Notes: a model not told the origin generated them from the sequence alone. Numbered from the stretch's first letter, positions 17,271 through 26,815 are shown. The stretch: DNA of 64,000 nucleotides from Tepidicaulis marinus (GCF_000739695.1 NZ_BBIO01000003.1:62001-126000); one strand, 5' to 3'. Made by a program: numbers and translations.

Positions 17271-18112
17271 GGCTGAAGATCCTCAAGCTCAAAGCGCGGG
17301 GCGTTGGGGCGGAGCGCGTCTTGATTGGCAATGAGCCGCAATTCTTCGGCGCCTCTACTCGCCGCAATGATGGCGGCAGCCGCATCCGAGGCGAGGGCGA
17401 GGGCATGAGCCGGCTCATTTCTTTCCAGGAAGTGGCCGAGAAAGAGCGCGCTGATCAGATCGCCCGTGCCTTTCGGCACGTCTTCAATGAAAGGCGTGCT
17501 GCAGCGCCAGGCATGGAAGGGGCTCACCAGCACACTTGCCGCAAACCCGGGTTCCGGCGGCGGCGCGGAGGTGGCAAGCACATAAGGTGTTTTCAGCGCG
17601 CGGGCTGCGGCGCGCGTCTGCGCCATGTCCTCGCAGGGCAATCCGGCAAGGTGTGACAGTTCGAACGGGTTCGGCGTCAAAATATCGGCAAGGGCGCCGA
17701 GTGCACGCATGCCCGATGCGATATTTTCAGGGACGTAAAGCCCCGTGTCTTCGTCGCCGAGAATGGGATCGCAGAGATAAAGAAAGGGCCGCTTGCTTTC
17801 TGCCGCCTCTTTGCGCCGCCGCGCAATGAAGCGGGCGGCGATATCCAATTGTTCGGGATGGGCGAAATAGCCGGTGAGCACCGCATCGCAGTCCGCAAGC
17901 CAGCCCTTTTCTTCCAAGGAGGAAAGCGCGGCCTCCAGAAAGGCAGGCTCGCTCACCCGCGCGGCAGGTCTCCCATGGCCCGGATGATGGGATAGCAGCG
18001 TGGTGGGCAGCGCCATCACTTCATGGCCGAGGCGCTGCAATGTGAAAACGGCGGCGGAATTGCCCACATGGCCCCGGGCGACCTGGCTGGAGAGACAAAG
18101 AATGTTGGCCAT
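17267..18112 (-). CDS. pdxY: pyridoxal kinase
   Basis: PdxY phosphorylates pyridoxal in the vitamin B6 salvage pathway. The 281-aa product carries the ribokinase-fold hallmarks SSQVARGHVGNSAAVFTLQRLG at the N terminus, GYFAHPEQ, DPILGDEDTGLYV (near 115-127), TPNPFELSHLAG and the anion-hole motif PKGTGDLISALFLG near residue 225. These match PdxY rather than ThiD or PdxK. The start is ATG at 18112. The downstream DUF429 gene overlaps by 4 bp. The catalytic Asp lies in KGTGD. Confidence 0.93.
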   Translation of the reverse strand: MANILCLSSQVARGHVGNSAAVFTLQRLGHEVMALPTTLLSHHPGHGRPAARVSEPAFLEAALSSLEEKGWLADCDAVLTGYFAHPEQLDIAARFIARRRKEAAESKRPFLYLCDPILGDEDTGLYVPENIASGMRALGALADILTPNPFELSHLAGLPCEDMAQTRAAARALKTPYVLATSAPPPEPGFAASVLVSPFHAWRCSTPFIEDVPKGTGDLISALFLGHFLERNEPAHALALASDAAAAIIAASRGAEELRLIANQDALRPNAPRFELEDLQP

Positions 18113-18238
18113 CCGGTATTCCTTAGAGCGTAAGCCTTGGCTGCGGAACCTCAGGGCGAATCGCTGCTTGGCAGCGGGGCACGGGCTTTATAGTCTGCCG
18201 CCAATTCAAGCCTTGCAGAAGACCATTGGAGAGAGTTT

Positions 18239-19129
18239 ATGGCCGATCAGTCCGCCCGCCCGCGCCGCAGCGTGCTTTATATGCCCGGATCGAACGCCCG
18301 GGCGCTGGAAAAAGCAAAGAGCATTGCCGCCGACACGCTCATCCTGGATCTGGAAGATGCGGTGGCCCCCGATGCCAAGGAAGAAGCGCGTGCGCAGGTG
18401 ACCTCCGCCGTTGCGGGCGGCGGCTATGGCAAGCGGGAAATCGTGATCCGCGTGAATGGGCTCGACACGCCCTGGGGCGCGGCCGATATCGAGGCGGCGG
18501 TTGCCGCCGGGCCGGACGCCATATTAGTGCCGAAGATCAGCTCGCCTGAAGATGTGACGCGCGCGCATGAGGCGCTTGAAAAGGCGGGCGCGGGCCCCGA
18601 GCTGCAGCTTTGGGCGATGATGGAAACGCCGCTCGCCATGCTGCGCGCCGAAGCTATTGCCGCGATGAGCCAGACGACGCGGATGAGCGTCTGGGTAATG
18701 GGCACGAACGACATCGCCAAGGAGCTGCGCTGCGCCCATACGCCCTTGCGGCTGCCGATGATCACGTCGCTCGGGCTTTCCATGCTGGCGGCGCGCGCTT
18801 ATGGCATTGTGATGCTCGACGGCGTTTATAACGACATCAAGGATGAGGACGGCTTCAAGGAGATGTGCGTGCAGGGCCGCGAGCTCGGCTTTGACGGCAA
18901 GACTCTGATCCATCCCTCGCAGGTCGGTCCCTGCAACGAGATTTTTGCGCCCGATCCGGAAGATGTCGCTTTCTCGCGCGCCATTATCGAAGCCTTCGCC
19001 CAGCCGGAGAACAAAGGCAAGGGCGTTTTGAAGGTGGAAGGGCGCATGGTCGAGCTGCTGCATGAAGAAATCGCCCGGCGCACCGTTGCCATTGCCGAGG
19101 CGATCGAGGAACTTGAGAAGAGCGCATAG
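18239..19129 (+). CDS. mcl2: CoA-ester lyase, (S)-malyl-CoA thioesterase-like (Mcl2 type)
   Basis: The 296-aa protein belongs to the HpcH/HpaI-CitE superfamily (TIM barrel, Mg-dependent). It has SVLYMPGSNARALEKA, LDLEDAVAPDAKEEAR, RVNGLDTPWG, LWAMMETPLAML, MGTNDIAKEL and GFDGKTLIHPSQV. These segments resemble the Rhodobacter Mcl2 (S)-malyl-CoA thioesterase more closely than the Mcl1 lyase. In the ethylmalonyl-CoA pathway this step releases malate from malyl-CoA. The neighbouring mesaconyl-CoA hydratase supports that role. A generic citrate-lyase-beta or citramalyl-CoA lyase activity cannot be excluded from sequence alone. Confidence 0.85.
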   Translation: MADQSARPRRSVLYMPGSNARALEKAKSIAADTLILDLEDAVAPDAKEEARAQVTSAVAGGGYGKREIVIRVNGLDTPWGAADIEAAVAAGPDAILVPKISSPEDVTRAHEALEKAGAGPELQLWAMMETPLAMLRAEAIAAMSQTTRMSVWVMGTNDIAKELRCAHTPLRLPMITSLGLSMLAARAYGIVMLDGVYNDIKDEDGFKEMCVQGRELGFDGKTLIHPSQVGPCNEIFAPDPEDVAFSRAIIEAFAQPENKGKGVLKVEGRMVELLHEEIARRTVAIAEAIEELEKSA

Positions 19130-19174
19130 GCCTTCGTGCGCTGGGTGCCAAACACTGCCTCAAGAGAGGACAAG

Positions 19175-19675
19175 ATGAGCAAATCTATCGAGGACTATGT
19201 GGTTCGCACCGGCGCTTTCAGTACCGAAGGCGGGTTCCGGTTTGCTCATCCGCTCAATCCCAATTCACGCATCGAGATGCGCCAGCTTTCCCGGCAGGCA
19301 GGCATGGAGCGGGTACATCTTACCCTCGCGCGCGTGCCGGCAGGCAAGGAAAGCTTTATTGCCCATGCGCATACGACCGAAGAAGAGTTTATCTTCATTC
19401 TGGAAGGTGAAGGGTTGCTGCGGATCGACGGCGAGACGACCATGGTGCGCAGCGGCGATTATGTCGGCTTTCCGGCGGACGGCGCCGTGCATCATCTCTC
19501 CAACCCCGGCACGAGCGATCTTGTCTATCTGATGGGCGGTGAGCACCTGAAAGCGGATGTCTCCCGGTTTCCCGATATCGGCAAGGTTGGCTTTTGGGCG
19601 GACGGCATTATGACCTATGTGGATGAAGATGCGGGCCAGCGTTTCGTGCCGGATGATTTCGTCGCGAAGGACTGA
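19175..19675 (+). CDS. cupin-domain protein in the ethylmalonyl-CoA cluster
   Basis: The 166-aa protein is a single-domain cupin. Motif 1 reads AHAHTTEEEFIFILEGEG (His-x-His and Glu metal ligands) and motif 2 reads GDYVGFPADGAVHHLSN with a further His. The ATG at 19175 has GAGAGGA upstream. A GTG start at 19136 would add residues unlike the family. It lies between mcl2 and the mesaconyl-CoA hydratase gene with short gaps (45 and 48 bp), so all three are probably one operon. The substrate is unknown. It could be a small dioxygenase or isomerase-like enzyme, or a sensor. Confidence 0.8.
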   Translation: MSKSIEDYVVRTGAFSTEGGFRFAHPLNPNSRIEMRQLSRQAGMERVHLTLARVPAGKESFIAHAHTTEEEFIFILEGEGLLRIDGETTMVRSGDYVGFPADGAVHHLSNPGTSDLVYLMGGEHLKADVSRFPDIGKVGFWADGIMTYVDEDAGQRFVPDDFVAKD

Positions 19676-19723
19676 AGCGCCGCCATGCGGCAATGACGAC
19701 AAGCCTAAAGCAGAAAGAAAACG

Positions 19724-20770
19724 ATGACGAAAACCAATCCGGGTAATTTCTTCGAGGATTTCAAGATCGGGCAGGTGCTTGCCCATGCAACGCCGCGCAC
19801 GGTGACGGAAGGCGATGTCGCGCTTTACACCGCGCTCTTCCCGGTGCGTTTTGCGCTGCAATCTTCCGATGAGTTTGCCCGGGGCGTCGGCTATGCCCGC
19901 GCGCCCATCGATGACATGCTCGCCTTTCATATCGTCTTCGGCAAAACCGTTCCCGATATTTCACTGAATGCGGTTGCCAATCTCGGCTATGCCGATTGCC
20001 GTTTCCTAAAACCCGTCTTTCCGGGCGATACGCTCTCGGCGAGTTCTGAGGTGATCGGCCTGAAAGAAAATTCCAACGGAAAGACCGGCGTCGTCTATGT
20101 CCGCTCCACCGGGCGCAATCAAGCGGGCGAGGCCGTGCTCGATTATGTGCGCTGGGTGATGGTGCGCAAACGCGATGAGGCCTCCCCTGCGCCCGCACCC
20201 CAAGTGCCGGAGCTGCCCAGTGCGGTCGGCCCTTCGGCTATCGCGCTGCCCGAGGGTACGGATTTCTCCAGGATCGACCTTGCCGCCACCGGCTCGCCTT
20301 TCAAATGGGGCGATTATGAAGCCGGTGAAAAGATCGACCATGTGGACGGTGTGACGATCGAGGAAGCCGAGCACATGATGGCGACCCGGCTTTATCAGAA
20401 CACCGCCAAAGTGCATTTCAACCAGTTTACGGAAGGCAAGGGCCGTTTCGGGCGCCGGCTTATTTATGGCGGCCACGTGATTTCCCTTGCCCGGGCGCTT
20501 TCCTTCAACGGGCTCGGCAATGCCTTTCTGGTTGCCGCGATCAATGGCGGACGGCATGTCGCGCCCTGCTTCGGCGGCGATACGGTGTTCGCCTGGTCTC
20601 AGGTTCTGGAAAAGGCGCCGTGCCCCGGCCGGAACGATCTCGGGCTCCTGCGCATTCGCACCATTGCCGCCAAAGACCGGCTGTGTCACGATTTCCCCGG
20701 GATGGAGAACGAGGGGGATGGCGAGGGTATCATTTTGGACCTTGATTATTGGGTTCTGATGCCCCGCTAG
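19724..20770 (+). CDS. mch: mesaconyl-CoA hydratase (MaoC-fold)
   Basis: Mesaconyl-CoA hydratase interconverts mesaconyl-C1-CoA and beta-methylmalyl-CoA in the ethylmalonyl-CoA pathway. The 348-aa product has two hot-dog domains and closely recalls the Rhodobacter enzyme: TNPGNFFEDFKIGQ, HATPRTVTEGD, LQSSDEFARGVGYARAPIDD, FGKTVPDISLNAVANLGYAD and VIGLKENSNGKTGVVYV. Length is normal for the family (about 340). A SpoIIAA-like gene starts 6 bp after its stop, so that small protein is very probably co-expressed. Its presence argues that this organism assimilates C2 units without relying on isocitrate lyase. Confidence 0.92.
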   Translation: MTKTNPGNFFEDFKIGQVLAHATPRTVTEGDVALYTALFPVRFALQSSDEFARGVGYARAPIDDMLAFHIVFGKTVPDISLNAVANLGYADCRFLKPVFPGDTLSASSEVIGLKENSNGKTGVVYVRSTGRNQAGEAVLDYVRWVMVRKRDEASPAPAPQVPELPSAVGPSAIALPEGTDFSRIDLAATGSPFKWGDYEAGEKIDHVDGVTIEEAEHMMATRLYQNTAKVHFNQFTEGKGRFGRRLIYGGHVISLARALSFNGLGNAFLVAAINGGRHVAPCFGGDTVFAWSQVLEKAPCPGRNDLGLLRIRTIAAKDRLCHDFPGMENEGDGEGIILDLDYWVLMPR

Positions 20771-20776
20771 GGCAGC

Positions 20777-21157
20777 ATGAAGAAATTCACTTTCTACGAA
20801 GTGAAGATCGAGGAAATCGAGCCCGGTATCGTCGTCACCGATTACGGCAGCCAATTGGTTACGCCCGTCCTGCTTGCCGATCTCCTCGACAGGCTTGCCC
20901 GCGAATGGGGCGATACGAAAATCGCCATGTTGACCATCGCGCCCAGCGCCACGGAGATGGGGAAATTCACTTCCGTGGTCGAAGAGAAGAACGCCTCGGG
21001 TTTTATCATTGCTTCCGCCGTTCTGGCCTCGAACCAGCTGCAGAGAGAGCTTATCCGCGTCGTGCACGGGCAAAAACAGACGGCTCACCCGCGGCGCATT
21101 TTCGAAGACAAGGAAGAAGCGATCGCCTGGCTGCGTGAAGAGCTGCACGGGCGGTGA
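20777..21157 (+). CDS. SpoIIAA/STAS-like small protein, tandem paralogue 1
   Basis: This 126-aa protein is the first of three tandem paralogues. It begins FTFYEVKIEEIEPGIVVTDYG and ends with FEDKEEAIAWLREEL. The final F-x-D-x-E-x-A-x-x-WL signature is typical of the SpoIIAA-like (STAS/SEC14-type) family, whose members are one-domain alpha/beta proteins of mostly unknown role. It starts 6 bp after the mesaconyl-CoA hydratase stop, so it belongs to that operon. No catalytic motif is seen, and the family assignment rests on the C-terminal signature and predicted fold pattern. Confidence 0.65.
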   Translation: MKKFTFYEVKIEEIEPGIVVTDYGSQLVTPVLLADLLDRLAREWGDTKIAMLTIAPSATEMGKFTSVVEEKNASGFIIASAVLASNQLQRELIRVVHGQKQTAHPRRIFEDKEEAIAWLREELHGR

Positions 21158-21362
21158 CAGGCGCCCTGTCAATGATGCAATTCTTCTTCTACCATTTGTT
21201 TCGTACACAGTTTTGTGAGAACACGGCGTAAGGCAGCTTTTGTCGTATTGCCGTGATTGCCGCGCGAAAAAGATTCGGCCAGTCTTTTTCTATCGATGGG
21301 GCAAGGGGGGTGCGGGCGGCGCAGAGAACTTGAGGCGGTTCCCGGTCTGCCGGCAGAAGACA

Positions 21363-21743
21363 ATGAAGCAATTCCGGTTCTACGAAGTCGAGATCAATGA
21401 AATCGAGCCGCGGATCATTTCCCTCGATTACGGCAATTATCTTGTAACGGCGGATATCGTCCGCTCGCTGCTTCTGAAAATCAAAAAGGATTGGCCGGGG
21501 CAGAAAGTCGCTTTGCTGTCCGCGGCAGAAGCCATCTCCAACCTCGACAAGGTCGCGTATGTGCTCGAAGAGCTGAAGGCTTCCGAGTTCATCTGCGCGG
21601 GCGGCATTCTGGTCCGTAACCGTCTGCAGGCTGATATTGCCCAGGCGTTCGTCAAAATACAGGTAGCGGGAGCATATGCGCAGAAAATCTTCGTCGACAA
21701 GGAGGAGGCACTTGTCTGGCTGAGGGAGCGGCTGGGCGACTGA
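21363..21743 (+). CDS. SpoIIAA/STAS-like small protein, tandem paralogue 2
   Basis: This 126-aa paralogue begins FRFYEVEINEIEPRIISLDYG and ends FVDKEEALVWLRERL, aligning along its length with the genes before and after it. The ATG at 21363 gives the start that matches the paralogues. A longer frame from 21240 would add 41 residues with no counterpart. It is separated from paralogue 1 by 205 bp with no evident gene, so it may have its own promoter. The middle segment (FICAGGILVRNRLQADIAQAF) differs most from paralogue 1, which suggests divergence after duplication. Function unknown. Confidence 0.65.
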   Translation: MKQFRFYEVEINEIEPRIISLDYGNYLVTADIVRSLLLKIKKDWPGQKVALLSAAEAISNLDKVAYVLEELKASEFICAGGILVRNRLQADIAQAFVKIQVAGAYAQKIFVDKEEALVWLRERLGD

Positions 21744-21811
21744 CCGGCTTGCTGAGCGTCCGCCGCTGTGTCACTCTTTTAATCAGGGTACTGCGCGGTG
21801 GATGAGCCTTC

Positions 21812-22204
21812 ATGGGTACGGCACTAAAGCAGCTTCGGTTCTATGAGGTTGAGATTCGCGAGCTCGAGCCGCGGATTTTGGAAATCGATTATGGAACGCA
21901 GATCATTACCGCCGAGCTTTTGGAGGCGGTGATCGAGAAAGTGCACAAGGAATGGCCGGATTATAAGGTGGCTATTCTCGTGCGCGCCGCTTCCGCCGTG
22001 GATCTGGGGCGTGTTGCCAAAGTGGTGGAGGCGGAAAAGCTCGGCCGGACGACAGCCGCCGTTGCCATTCTCGGTCATAGCAAGCTGGCGCAGATGCTGG
22101 GCAATCTCTTCATGCGTTATGAGCGCAGTCCTTATCCCAACCGGCTTTTCACTGACCGGGAAGCGGCCATTGCCTGGCTGCGCGCGCAGCTAAGGGATGC
22201 GTGA
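21812..22204 (+). CDS. SpoIIAA/STAS-like small protein, tandem paralogue 3
   Basis: The 130-aa third paralogue reads LRFYEVEIRELEPRILEIDYG near its N terminus and FTDREAAIAWLRAQL at its C terminus. The central AILGHSKLAQMLGNLFMRY and the terminal signature are the best match of the three to classical SpoIIAA-like proteins. The ATG at 21812 adds five residues to the N terminus compared with its sisters. It lies 68 bp after paralogue 2 and converges with an MHYT-domain kinase 37 bp further on. A role in membrane or signalling interactions is possible but not shown. Confidence 0.65.
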   Translation: MGTALKQLRFYEVEIRELEPRILEIDYGTQIITAELLEAVIEKVHKEWPDYKVAILVRAASAVDLGRVAKVVEAEKLGRTTAAVAILGHSKLAQMLGNLFMRYERSPYPNRLFTDREAAIAWLRAQLRDA

Positions 22205-22241
22205 GCCGTTCGGCCTTGATGTCTGGCTGCGCGCGGGCAGT

Positions 22242-23873
22242 CTAGATCAGCGTTACCTTGCGCTCTTTCTGAGCGGTGCCCGTCTGGGTAGCCGCCTGGG
22301 TACCCGTCTGCATGCCCGCCTGGATGGTTGCCGCAAGCACCCGCCCGGCCGGAAACACCAGGCTGACGCAGGTTCCCACACCCACTTCGCTCTCCAGTTC
22401 CAATCTGCCGCCATGCAATTCCATCAGCCGGCGCGAAAGCGGCAACCCGAGGCCCGTGCCTTCATATTGCCGGTGGAGCGAATTGTCGATCTGACCGAAG
22501 TTTTCCATCGCCAGCGCAATGTCTTTCCGGGCGATGCCGATACCGGTATCGCGTATGTCGATGGAAAGCTCGCCGGTGTCGCGTAACTGCGCGGAAATAG
22601 CGACCGACCCGCCTTTGGGCGTGAACTTCACCGCATTGGAGAGAATGTTGAGGAGGATTTGGCGCACCCGCCTCTCGTCCCCATCGATCAGCGGCAAATG
22701 CGCCGTCTCCGACACATGAACCGATATCTCGCCGCTTTCGGCCAGATGCGAAATCATGCGGTGCGCGGCGTCGATGGCCATACCCACTTCCAGCGGTGCC
22801 TCTTCAAGCTCCAGGCGGCCCGCATCGAGCTTTGAGAAATCCAGAATGTCGTTGATGAGAGCGAGTAAGTGTCTGCCGCTTTCGTGAATATGACCGGTAT
22901 ATTCCCGGTAATGATCATTGGGCAGCGGGCCGAAATGCTCATGCGCCATCATCTCGGAAAAGCCGATAATGGCGTTGAGCGGGGTTCTGAGTTCATGGCT
23001 GATGGCTGCCAGGAATTGCGATTTGGCCTGGCTGCCGGCTGCCGCAGCTTCCAAAGCGCTTAAGAGATTGTCGCGCACCGCTTCCAGCTCGTCCCGCGTG
23101 ATCTCCAGTTCTTCGGCATAGCGGCGCATGCGTTCGGCTTCTTGCGCGTTGCGCCCGGCAAGATGCTTGTCGAAAACGGCCATCAGAAAGGCTGTGCTCA
23201 GGATCATTGCGGAGAGCATGGCGGTGAAAACCGCCAGCCATTTGGGATCCACCGTGGCATAGGAAAAAGGCATTGCCGGGTCCGGCACCAGCGTGACTGC
23301 CGTCATGCCGGTGAAATGCAGCCCGCAAATGGCGAGGGTGAACAGCGCCGTGCCGACGAGATGCCGGCTCACCCCATCCAGAATGCGAATGAGATTGAAA
23401 GCCAGCGCCATGACGGCGAGCCCGATGATCCAGGAGGCGGCGACATAAGCGCCGTCCCACTCGATATGACCTGAAAGGCGCAGTGCCGACATGCCGGTAA
23501 AATGCATGAAGCCGATGGCCGCGCCGACAGTCAGCCCGCCCAGCGTCAGCCGGTTCATATAAAGGGCAATGCCCGCGCCCAGCGTGCAGAGCGACACGGA
23601 AATGAAAACGGAAAGCACCGTCAGCGGAACGTCATAAGCAACAGGCAAGGCGGACTGGTAAGCCAGCATGGCGATGAAATGCGTCGCCCAGATGCCGGCG
23701 CCTGCCACAAGCCCCGTGCCTAGCAGCCAATAAAATTTAGGGCGGCCTTCGGCAACCCACGCCCGGAAGAATAGATCGATGGAGGTAAAGCATGCGATCA
23801 GGCAGACCGTGGCGGCGAGGCCAACGAGCCAGAGATTGTGCTCGTTCGTGATGCACTCCAGTACCGTAATCAT
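22242..23873 (-). CDS. MHYT-domain sensor histidine kinase
   Basis: The 543-aa protein has a seven-helix MHYT sensor domain (residues ~10-235) with the three signature repeats THFIAM (~64), MHFTGM (~123) and LHFTGM (~185). MHYT domains are proposed to bind copper and sense O2, CO or NO. A coiled-coil linker, a HisKA domain with SHELRTPLNAIIGF (His ~293) and an HATPase domain follow, with NILSNAVKFTPKGG, IRDTGIGIA and GTGLGLPLS. The last 25 residues are a low-complexity Gln/Thr/Gly tail. There is no receiver domain and no adjacent response regulator. It faces the STAS-like trio tail to tail. Confidence 0.94.
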   Translation of the reverse strand: MITVLECITNEHNLWLVGLAATVCLIACFTSIDLFFRAWVAEGRPKFYWLLGTGLVAGAGIWATHFIAMLAYQSALPVAYDVPLTVLSVFISVSLCTLGAGIALYMNRLTLGGLTVGAAIGFMHFTGMSALRLSGHIEWDGAYVAASWIIGLAVMALAFNLIRILDGVSRHLVGTALFTLAICGLHFTGMTAVTLVPDPAMPFSYATVDPKWLAVFTAMLSAMILSTAFLMAVFDKHLAGRNAQEAERMRRYAEELEITRDELEAVRDNLLSALEAAAAGSQAKSQFLAAISHELRTPLNAIIGFSEMMAHEHFGPLPNDHYREYTGHIHESGRHLLALINDILDFSKLDAGRLELEEAPLEVGMAIDAAHRMISHLAESGEISVHVSETAHLPLIDGDERRVRQILLNILSNAVKFTPKGGSVAISAQLRDTGELSIDIRDTGIGIARKDIALAMENFGQIDNSLHRQYEGTGLGLPLSRRLMELHGGRLELESEVGVGTCVSLVFPAGRVLAATIQAGMQTGTQAATQTGTAQKERKVTLI

Positions 23874-24129
23874 AAATGCCGACCGCCTGATCTTTCCCGG
23901 CCGCCTGCAGCGCAGCCCGGCCTTTCTTGATAAATGCTACAGCGTGTATGGCGGGTTAATTTCCAGGCAGGGGTTTTGCGCAGGGGAAAGCGTTCTCTTG
24001 CGATTCATTCGCAAATATTGCGCTTAAGTGCCTGATTTTTCTTCTGCATTTGCCTTGACGTCCCGGCTCGGCTAAACACTTTCTCCAAAAGCAACCCTTT
24101 GAGTAATCAATTTCAGGGGCAGGTCCTCA

Positions 24130-24534
24130 ATGGCTGACTCACCTTCCGCTTCCCGGCCGCTTTCGCCGCATTTGGGCATTTACCGCAAAATGCTCACCAT
24201 GATGATGTCGATCGTCCATCGCATTACCGGCGCCGCGCTCTATTTCGGTACTTTGCTGCTTGCCTGGTGGCTGATCGCCGCGGCGAGCGGCGCGGAGGCT
24301 TACGACGTCTTCTCGGCCCATGCCGGTTCCTGGTACGGGCGGATCGTGCTCTTCGGTTACACCTGGGCACTGATCCACCACATGCTGGGCGGGCTGCGCC
24401 ATCTGGTCTGGGACATGGGCAAAGGCTTCGACCTGCGCCTTGTCGAATGGATGGCGCGCGGCACGGTTGCAGGTTCGGTCATTCTCACCGTGGTGGTCTG
24501 GGTGATCGCCTATCAAATGATGGGAGCGCTTTGA
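24130..24534 (+). CDS. sdhC: succinate dehydrogenase cytochrome b556 subunit
   Basis: SdhC anchors succinate dehydrogenase (complex II) in the inner membrane and helps bind haem b and ubiquinone. The 134-aa product starts with [26 protein letters not shown], the family signature (S-x-x-H-R-x-T-G). Three hydrophobic helices follow, and the haem-ligand region [15 protein letters not shown] is near residue 80. Its stop overlaps the sdhD ATG (TGATG). The 256-bp gap upstream, shared with the divergent MHYT kinase, should hold the operon promoter, but no convincing -35/-10 pair is seen. Confidence 0.96.
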   Translation: MADSPSASRPLSPHLGIYRKMLTMMMSIVHRITGAALYFGTLLLAWWLIAAASGAEAYDVFSAHAGSWYGRIVLFGYTWALIHHMLGGLRHLVWDMGKGFDLRLVEWMARGTVAGSVILTVVVWVIAYQMMGAL

Positions 24535-24917
24535 TGAGCGATATGCGCACACCTTTGAGCCGCGTGCGCGGCCTTGGTTCGGCAAAAGCCGGGACGGAAC
24601 ATTTCTGGCTGCAGCGGCTGACGGCGATCGCCAATATTCCGTTGGTGATTTTTCTTCTGGCCTCGCTCGTGGCGCTGGCCGGGGCGGACTATGAGACCGT
24701 GCGGGCCTATCTTTCCATGCCGCTCGTCACCGTCATCGTGCTGGCGCTGATCGTCTCCGGCATCTGGCATATGCGCCTCGGCATGCAGGTGGTGATCGAG
24801 GATTATGTGCACGGCGAGAATCTGAAACTGCTCTCGATCATCGGGAACAATTTCTTCGCGCTCGCGGTCGGGCTTGCCTGCGTCTATGCGGCGCTGAAGC
24901 TCGGCTTCGGTTCTTAA
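24534..24917 (+). CDS. sdhD: succinate dehydrogenase membrane anchor subunit
   Basis: SdhD is the second membrane anchor of complex II. The 127-aa product has [25 protein letters not shown] at the N terminus, three transmembrane helices, and [20 protein letters not shown], the conserved haem/quinone segment. The ATG at 24534 overlaps the sdhC stop by one base. An earlier frame start inside sdhC is not protein-like. sdhA follows after 79 bp. Confidence 0.96.
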   Translation: MSDMRTPLSRVRGLGSAKAGTEHFWLQRLTAIANIPLVIFLLASLVALAGADYETVRAYLSMPLVTVIVLALIVSGIWHMRLGMQVVIEDYVHGENLKLLSIIGNNFFALAVGLACVYAALKLGFGS

Positions 24918-24996
24918 AATTCGGGCGCTGATGTCCGGTCCTTGCGCCGGCTTTCAGGGTCATTTGACGTTCAATTCATAAAAGGCAGTGTCCGGC

Positions 24997-26790
24997 ATGA
25001 GTGCCTCAAAAGCATATGAATTCCAGGATCATTCCTTCGACGTAGTGGTGGTCGGCGCCGGTGGCGCGGGGCTTCGCGCCACGCTTGGCTGCGCTCAGGC
25101 CGGTTTGAAGACCGCCTGCATCACCAAAGTGTTTCCCACCCGCTCGCACACGGTTGCAGCTCAGGGCGGCATTTCCGCCTCGCTCGGCAATATGGGGCCG
25201 GATGACTGGAAATGGCATATGTACGACACCGTCAAAGGGTCGGACTGGCTGGGCGATCAGGACGCCATCGAATATCTCTGCCGCAATGCGCCGAAAGCCG
25301 TTTACGAGCTTGAGCATTTCGGTGTGCCGTTCTCGCGGACGGAAGAAGGCAAGATCTATCAGCGCCCCTTCGGCGGCATGACCACCGAATACGGCAAGGG
25401 CATCGCGCAGCGCACCTGTGCTGCCGCCGACCGGACGGGCCATGCGATCCTGCACACGCTTTATGGTCAGAGCCTGCGCTATGACGCGGAATTCTTCATC
25501 GAGTTTTTCGCCATCGACCTCATCATGAGCGATGACGGGCGCTGCGTCGGTGTCGTCGCGCTGAAAATGGATGATGGCACGCTGCACCGCTTCTCCGCCA
25601 AGCAGACGATCCTGGCGACGGGCGGTTATGGCCGCGCTTATTTCTCCGCAACCTCGGCGCATACCTGCACGGGCGACGGCAATGCCATGGTGCTGCGCGC
25701 CGGCCTGCCGTTGCAGGATATGGAATTCGTGCAATTCCACCCGACGGGGATTTACGGTGCCGGCTGCCTGATCACGGAAGGCGCGCGCGGCGAAGGCGGC
25801 TATCTCGTCAATTCCGAAGGCGAACGCTTCATGGAGCGCTATGCGCCGTCCGCCAAAGACCTTGCCTCGCGCGACGTGGTCTCCCGCTCCATGACCATGG
25901 AAATTCGCGAAGGGCGCGGTGTGGGCGCAGGCAAAGACCATATCTTCCTGCATCTCGATCACCTGGACCCGGATGTGCTCGCCTCGCGCCTGCCGGGGAT
26001 TTCCGAATCGGCCCGCATCTTTGCCGGTGTCGATGTGACCAAGGAACCGATCCCGGTGCTGCCGACCGTGCACTACAATATGGGCGGTATCCCGACGAAC
26101 TATCATGGCGAGGTGATCTCGGGCAAAGGCGGCGCGGACGATATCGTGCCCGGCCTGATGGCGATCGGGGAAGCGGCCTGCGTTTCCGTGCACGGGGCGA
26201 ACCGCCTCGGCTCCAACTCGCTGATCGACCTTGTGGTGTTCGGCCGCGCGGCGGGCCTGCGCGCCGCCGATGTGGTCGATCCTGCCGAAAAAGCACCGAC
26301 GCTGCCGAAAGGCGCGGGCGAGAATTCCATTGCCCGTCTCGATCATTTCCGCAACGCGAATGGCTCCACGCCGACCGCCGAGCTGCGCCTTGAAATGCAG
26401 CGGACCATGCAGAATAACTGCGCGGTTTACCGCACGGGCGAGGTTCTGGAAGAGGGCGTCAAGCTCATGGAAAAAGTCCATGCCGCCGCCGACGACATCA
26501 AGGTCACGGACCGCTCGCTGATCTGGAACTCCGATCTCATCGAAACGCTGGAATTCGACAACCTGATCGTTCAGGCCCGCGCGACGATGAACGGGGCGGA
26601 TGCGCGTAAAGAAAGCCGCGGCGGCCATGCCCGTGAAGATTTCCCGAACCGGGATGATGAAAACTGGATGAAGCACACGCTCGCCTGGGTCGATGACAAC
26701 CGCAACGTCACGCTCGGCTACCGCGAAGTGCACAATTACACGCTCTCCAACGAGATCGAGTACATCCAGCCGAAAGAACGTGTCTATTAA
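24997..26790 (+). CDS. sdhA: succinate dehydrogenase flavoprotein subunit
   Basis: SdhA oxidises succinate to fumarate and carries covalent FAD. The ~597-aa product has the dinucleotide-binding [13 protein letters not shown] near residue 15, the FAD-linking histidine in [10 protein letters not shown] (near residue 51) and [14 protein letters not shown]. The active-site segments [30 protein letters not shown] and [22 protein letters not shown] also match. The ATG at 24997 gives the usual MSASKAYEF start. A GTG nine bases earlier is possible. sdhB follows after 25 bp. Confidence 0.98.
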   Translation: MSASKAYEFQDHSFDVVVVGAGGAGLRATLGCAQAGLKTACITKVFPTRSHTVAAQGGISASLGNMGPDDWKWHMYDTVKGSDWLGDQDAIEYLCRNAPKAVYELEHFGVPFSRTEEGKIYQRPFGGMTTEYGKGIAQRTCAAADRTGHAILHTLYGQSLRYDAEFFIEFFAIDLIMSDDGRCVGVVALKMDDGTLHRFSAKQTILATGGYGRAYFSATSAHTCTGDGNAMVLRAGLPLQDMEFVQFHPTGIYGAGCLITEGARGEGGYLVNSEGERFMERYAPSAKDLASRDVVSRSMTMEIREGRGVGAGKDHIFLHLDHLDPDVLASRLPGISESARIFAGVDVTKEPIPVLPTVHYNMGGIPTNYHGEVISGKGGADDIVPGLMAIGEAACVSVHGANRLGSNSLIDLVVFGRAAGLRAADVVDPAEKAPTLPKGAGENSIARLDHFRNANGSTPTAELRLEMQRTMQNNCAVYRTGEVLEEGVKLMEKVHAAADDIKVTDRSLIWNSDLIETLEFDNLIVQARATMNGADARKESRGGHAREDFPNRDDENWMKHTLAWVDDNRNVTLGYREVHNYTLSNEIEYIQPKERVY

Positions 26791-26815
26791 GGCTTGAAGG
26801 TAAGGGTTTACGCAA

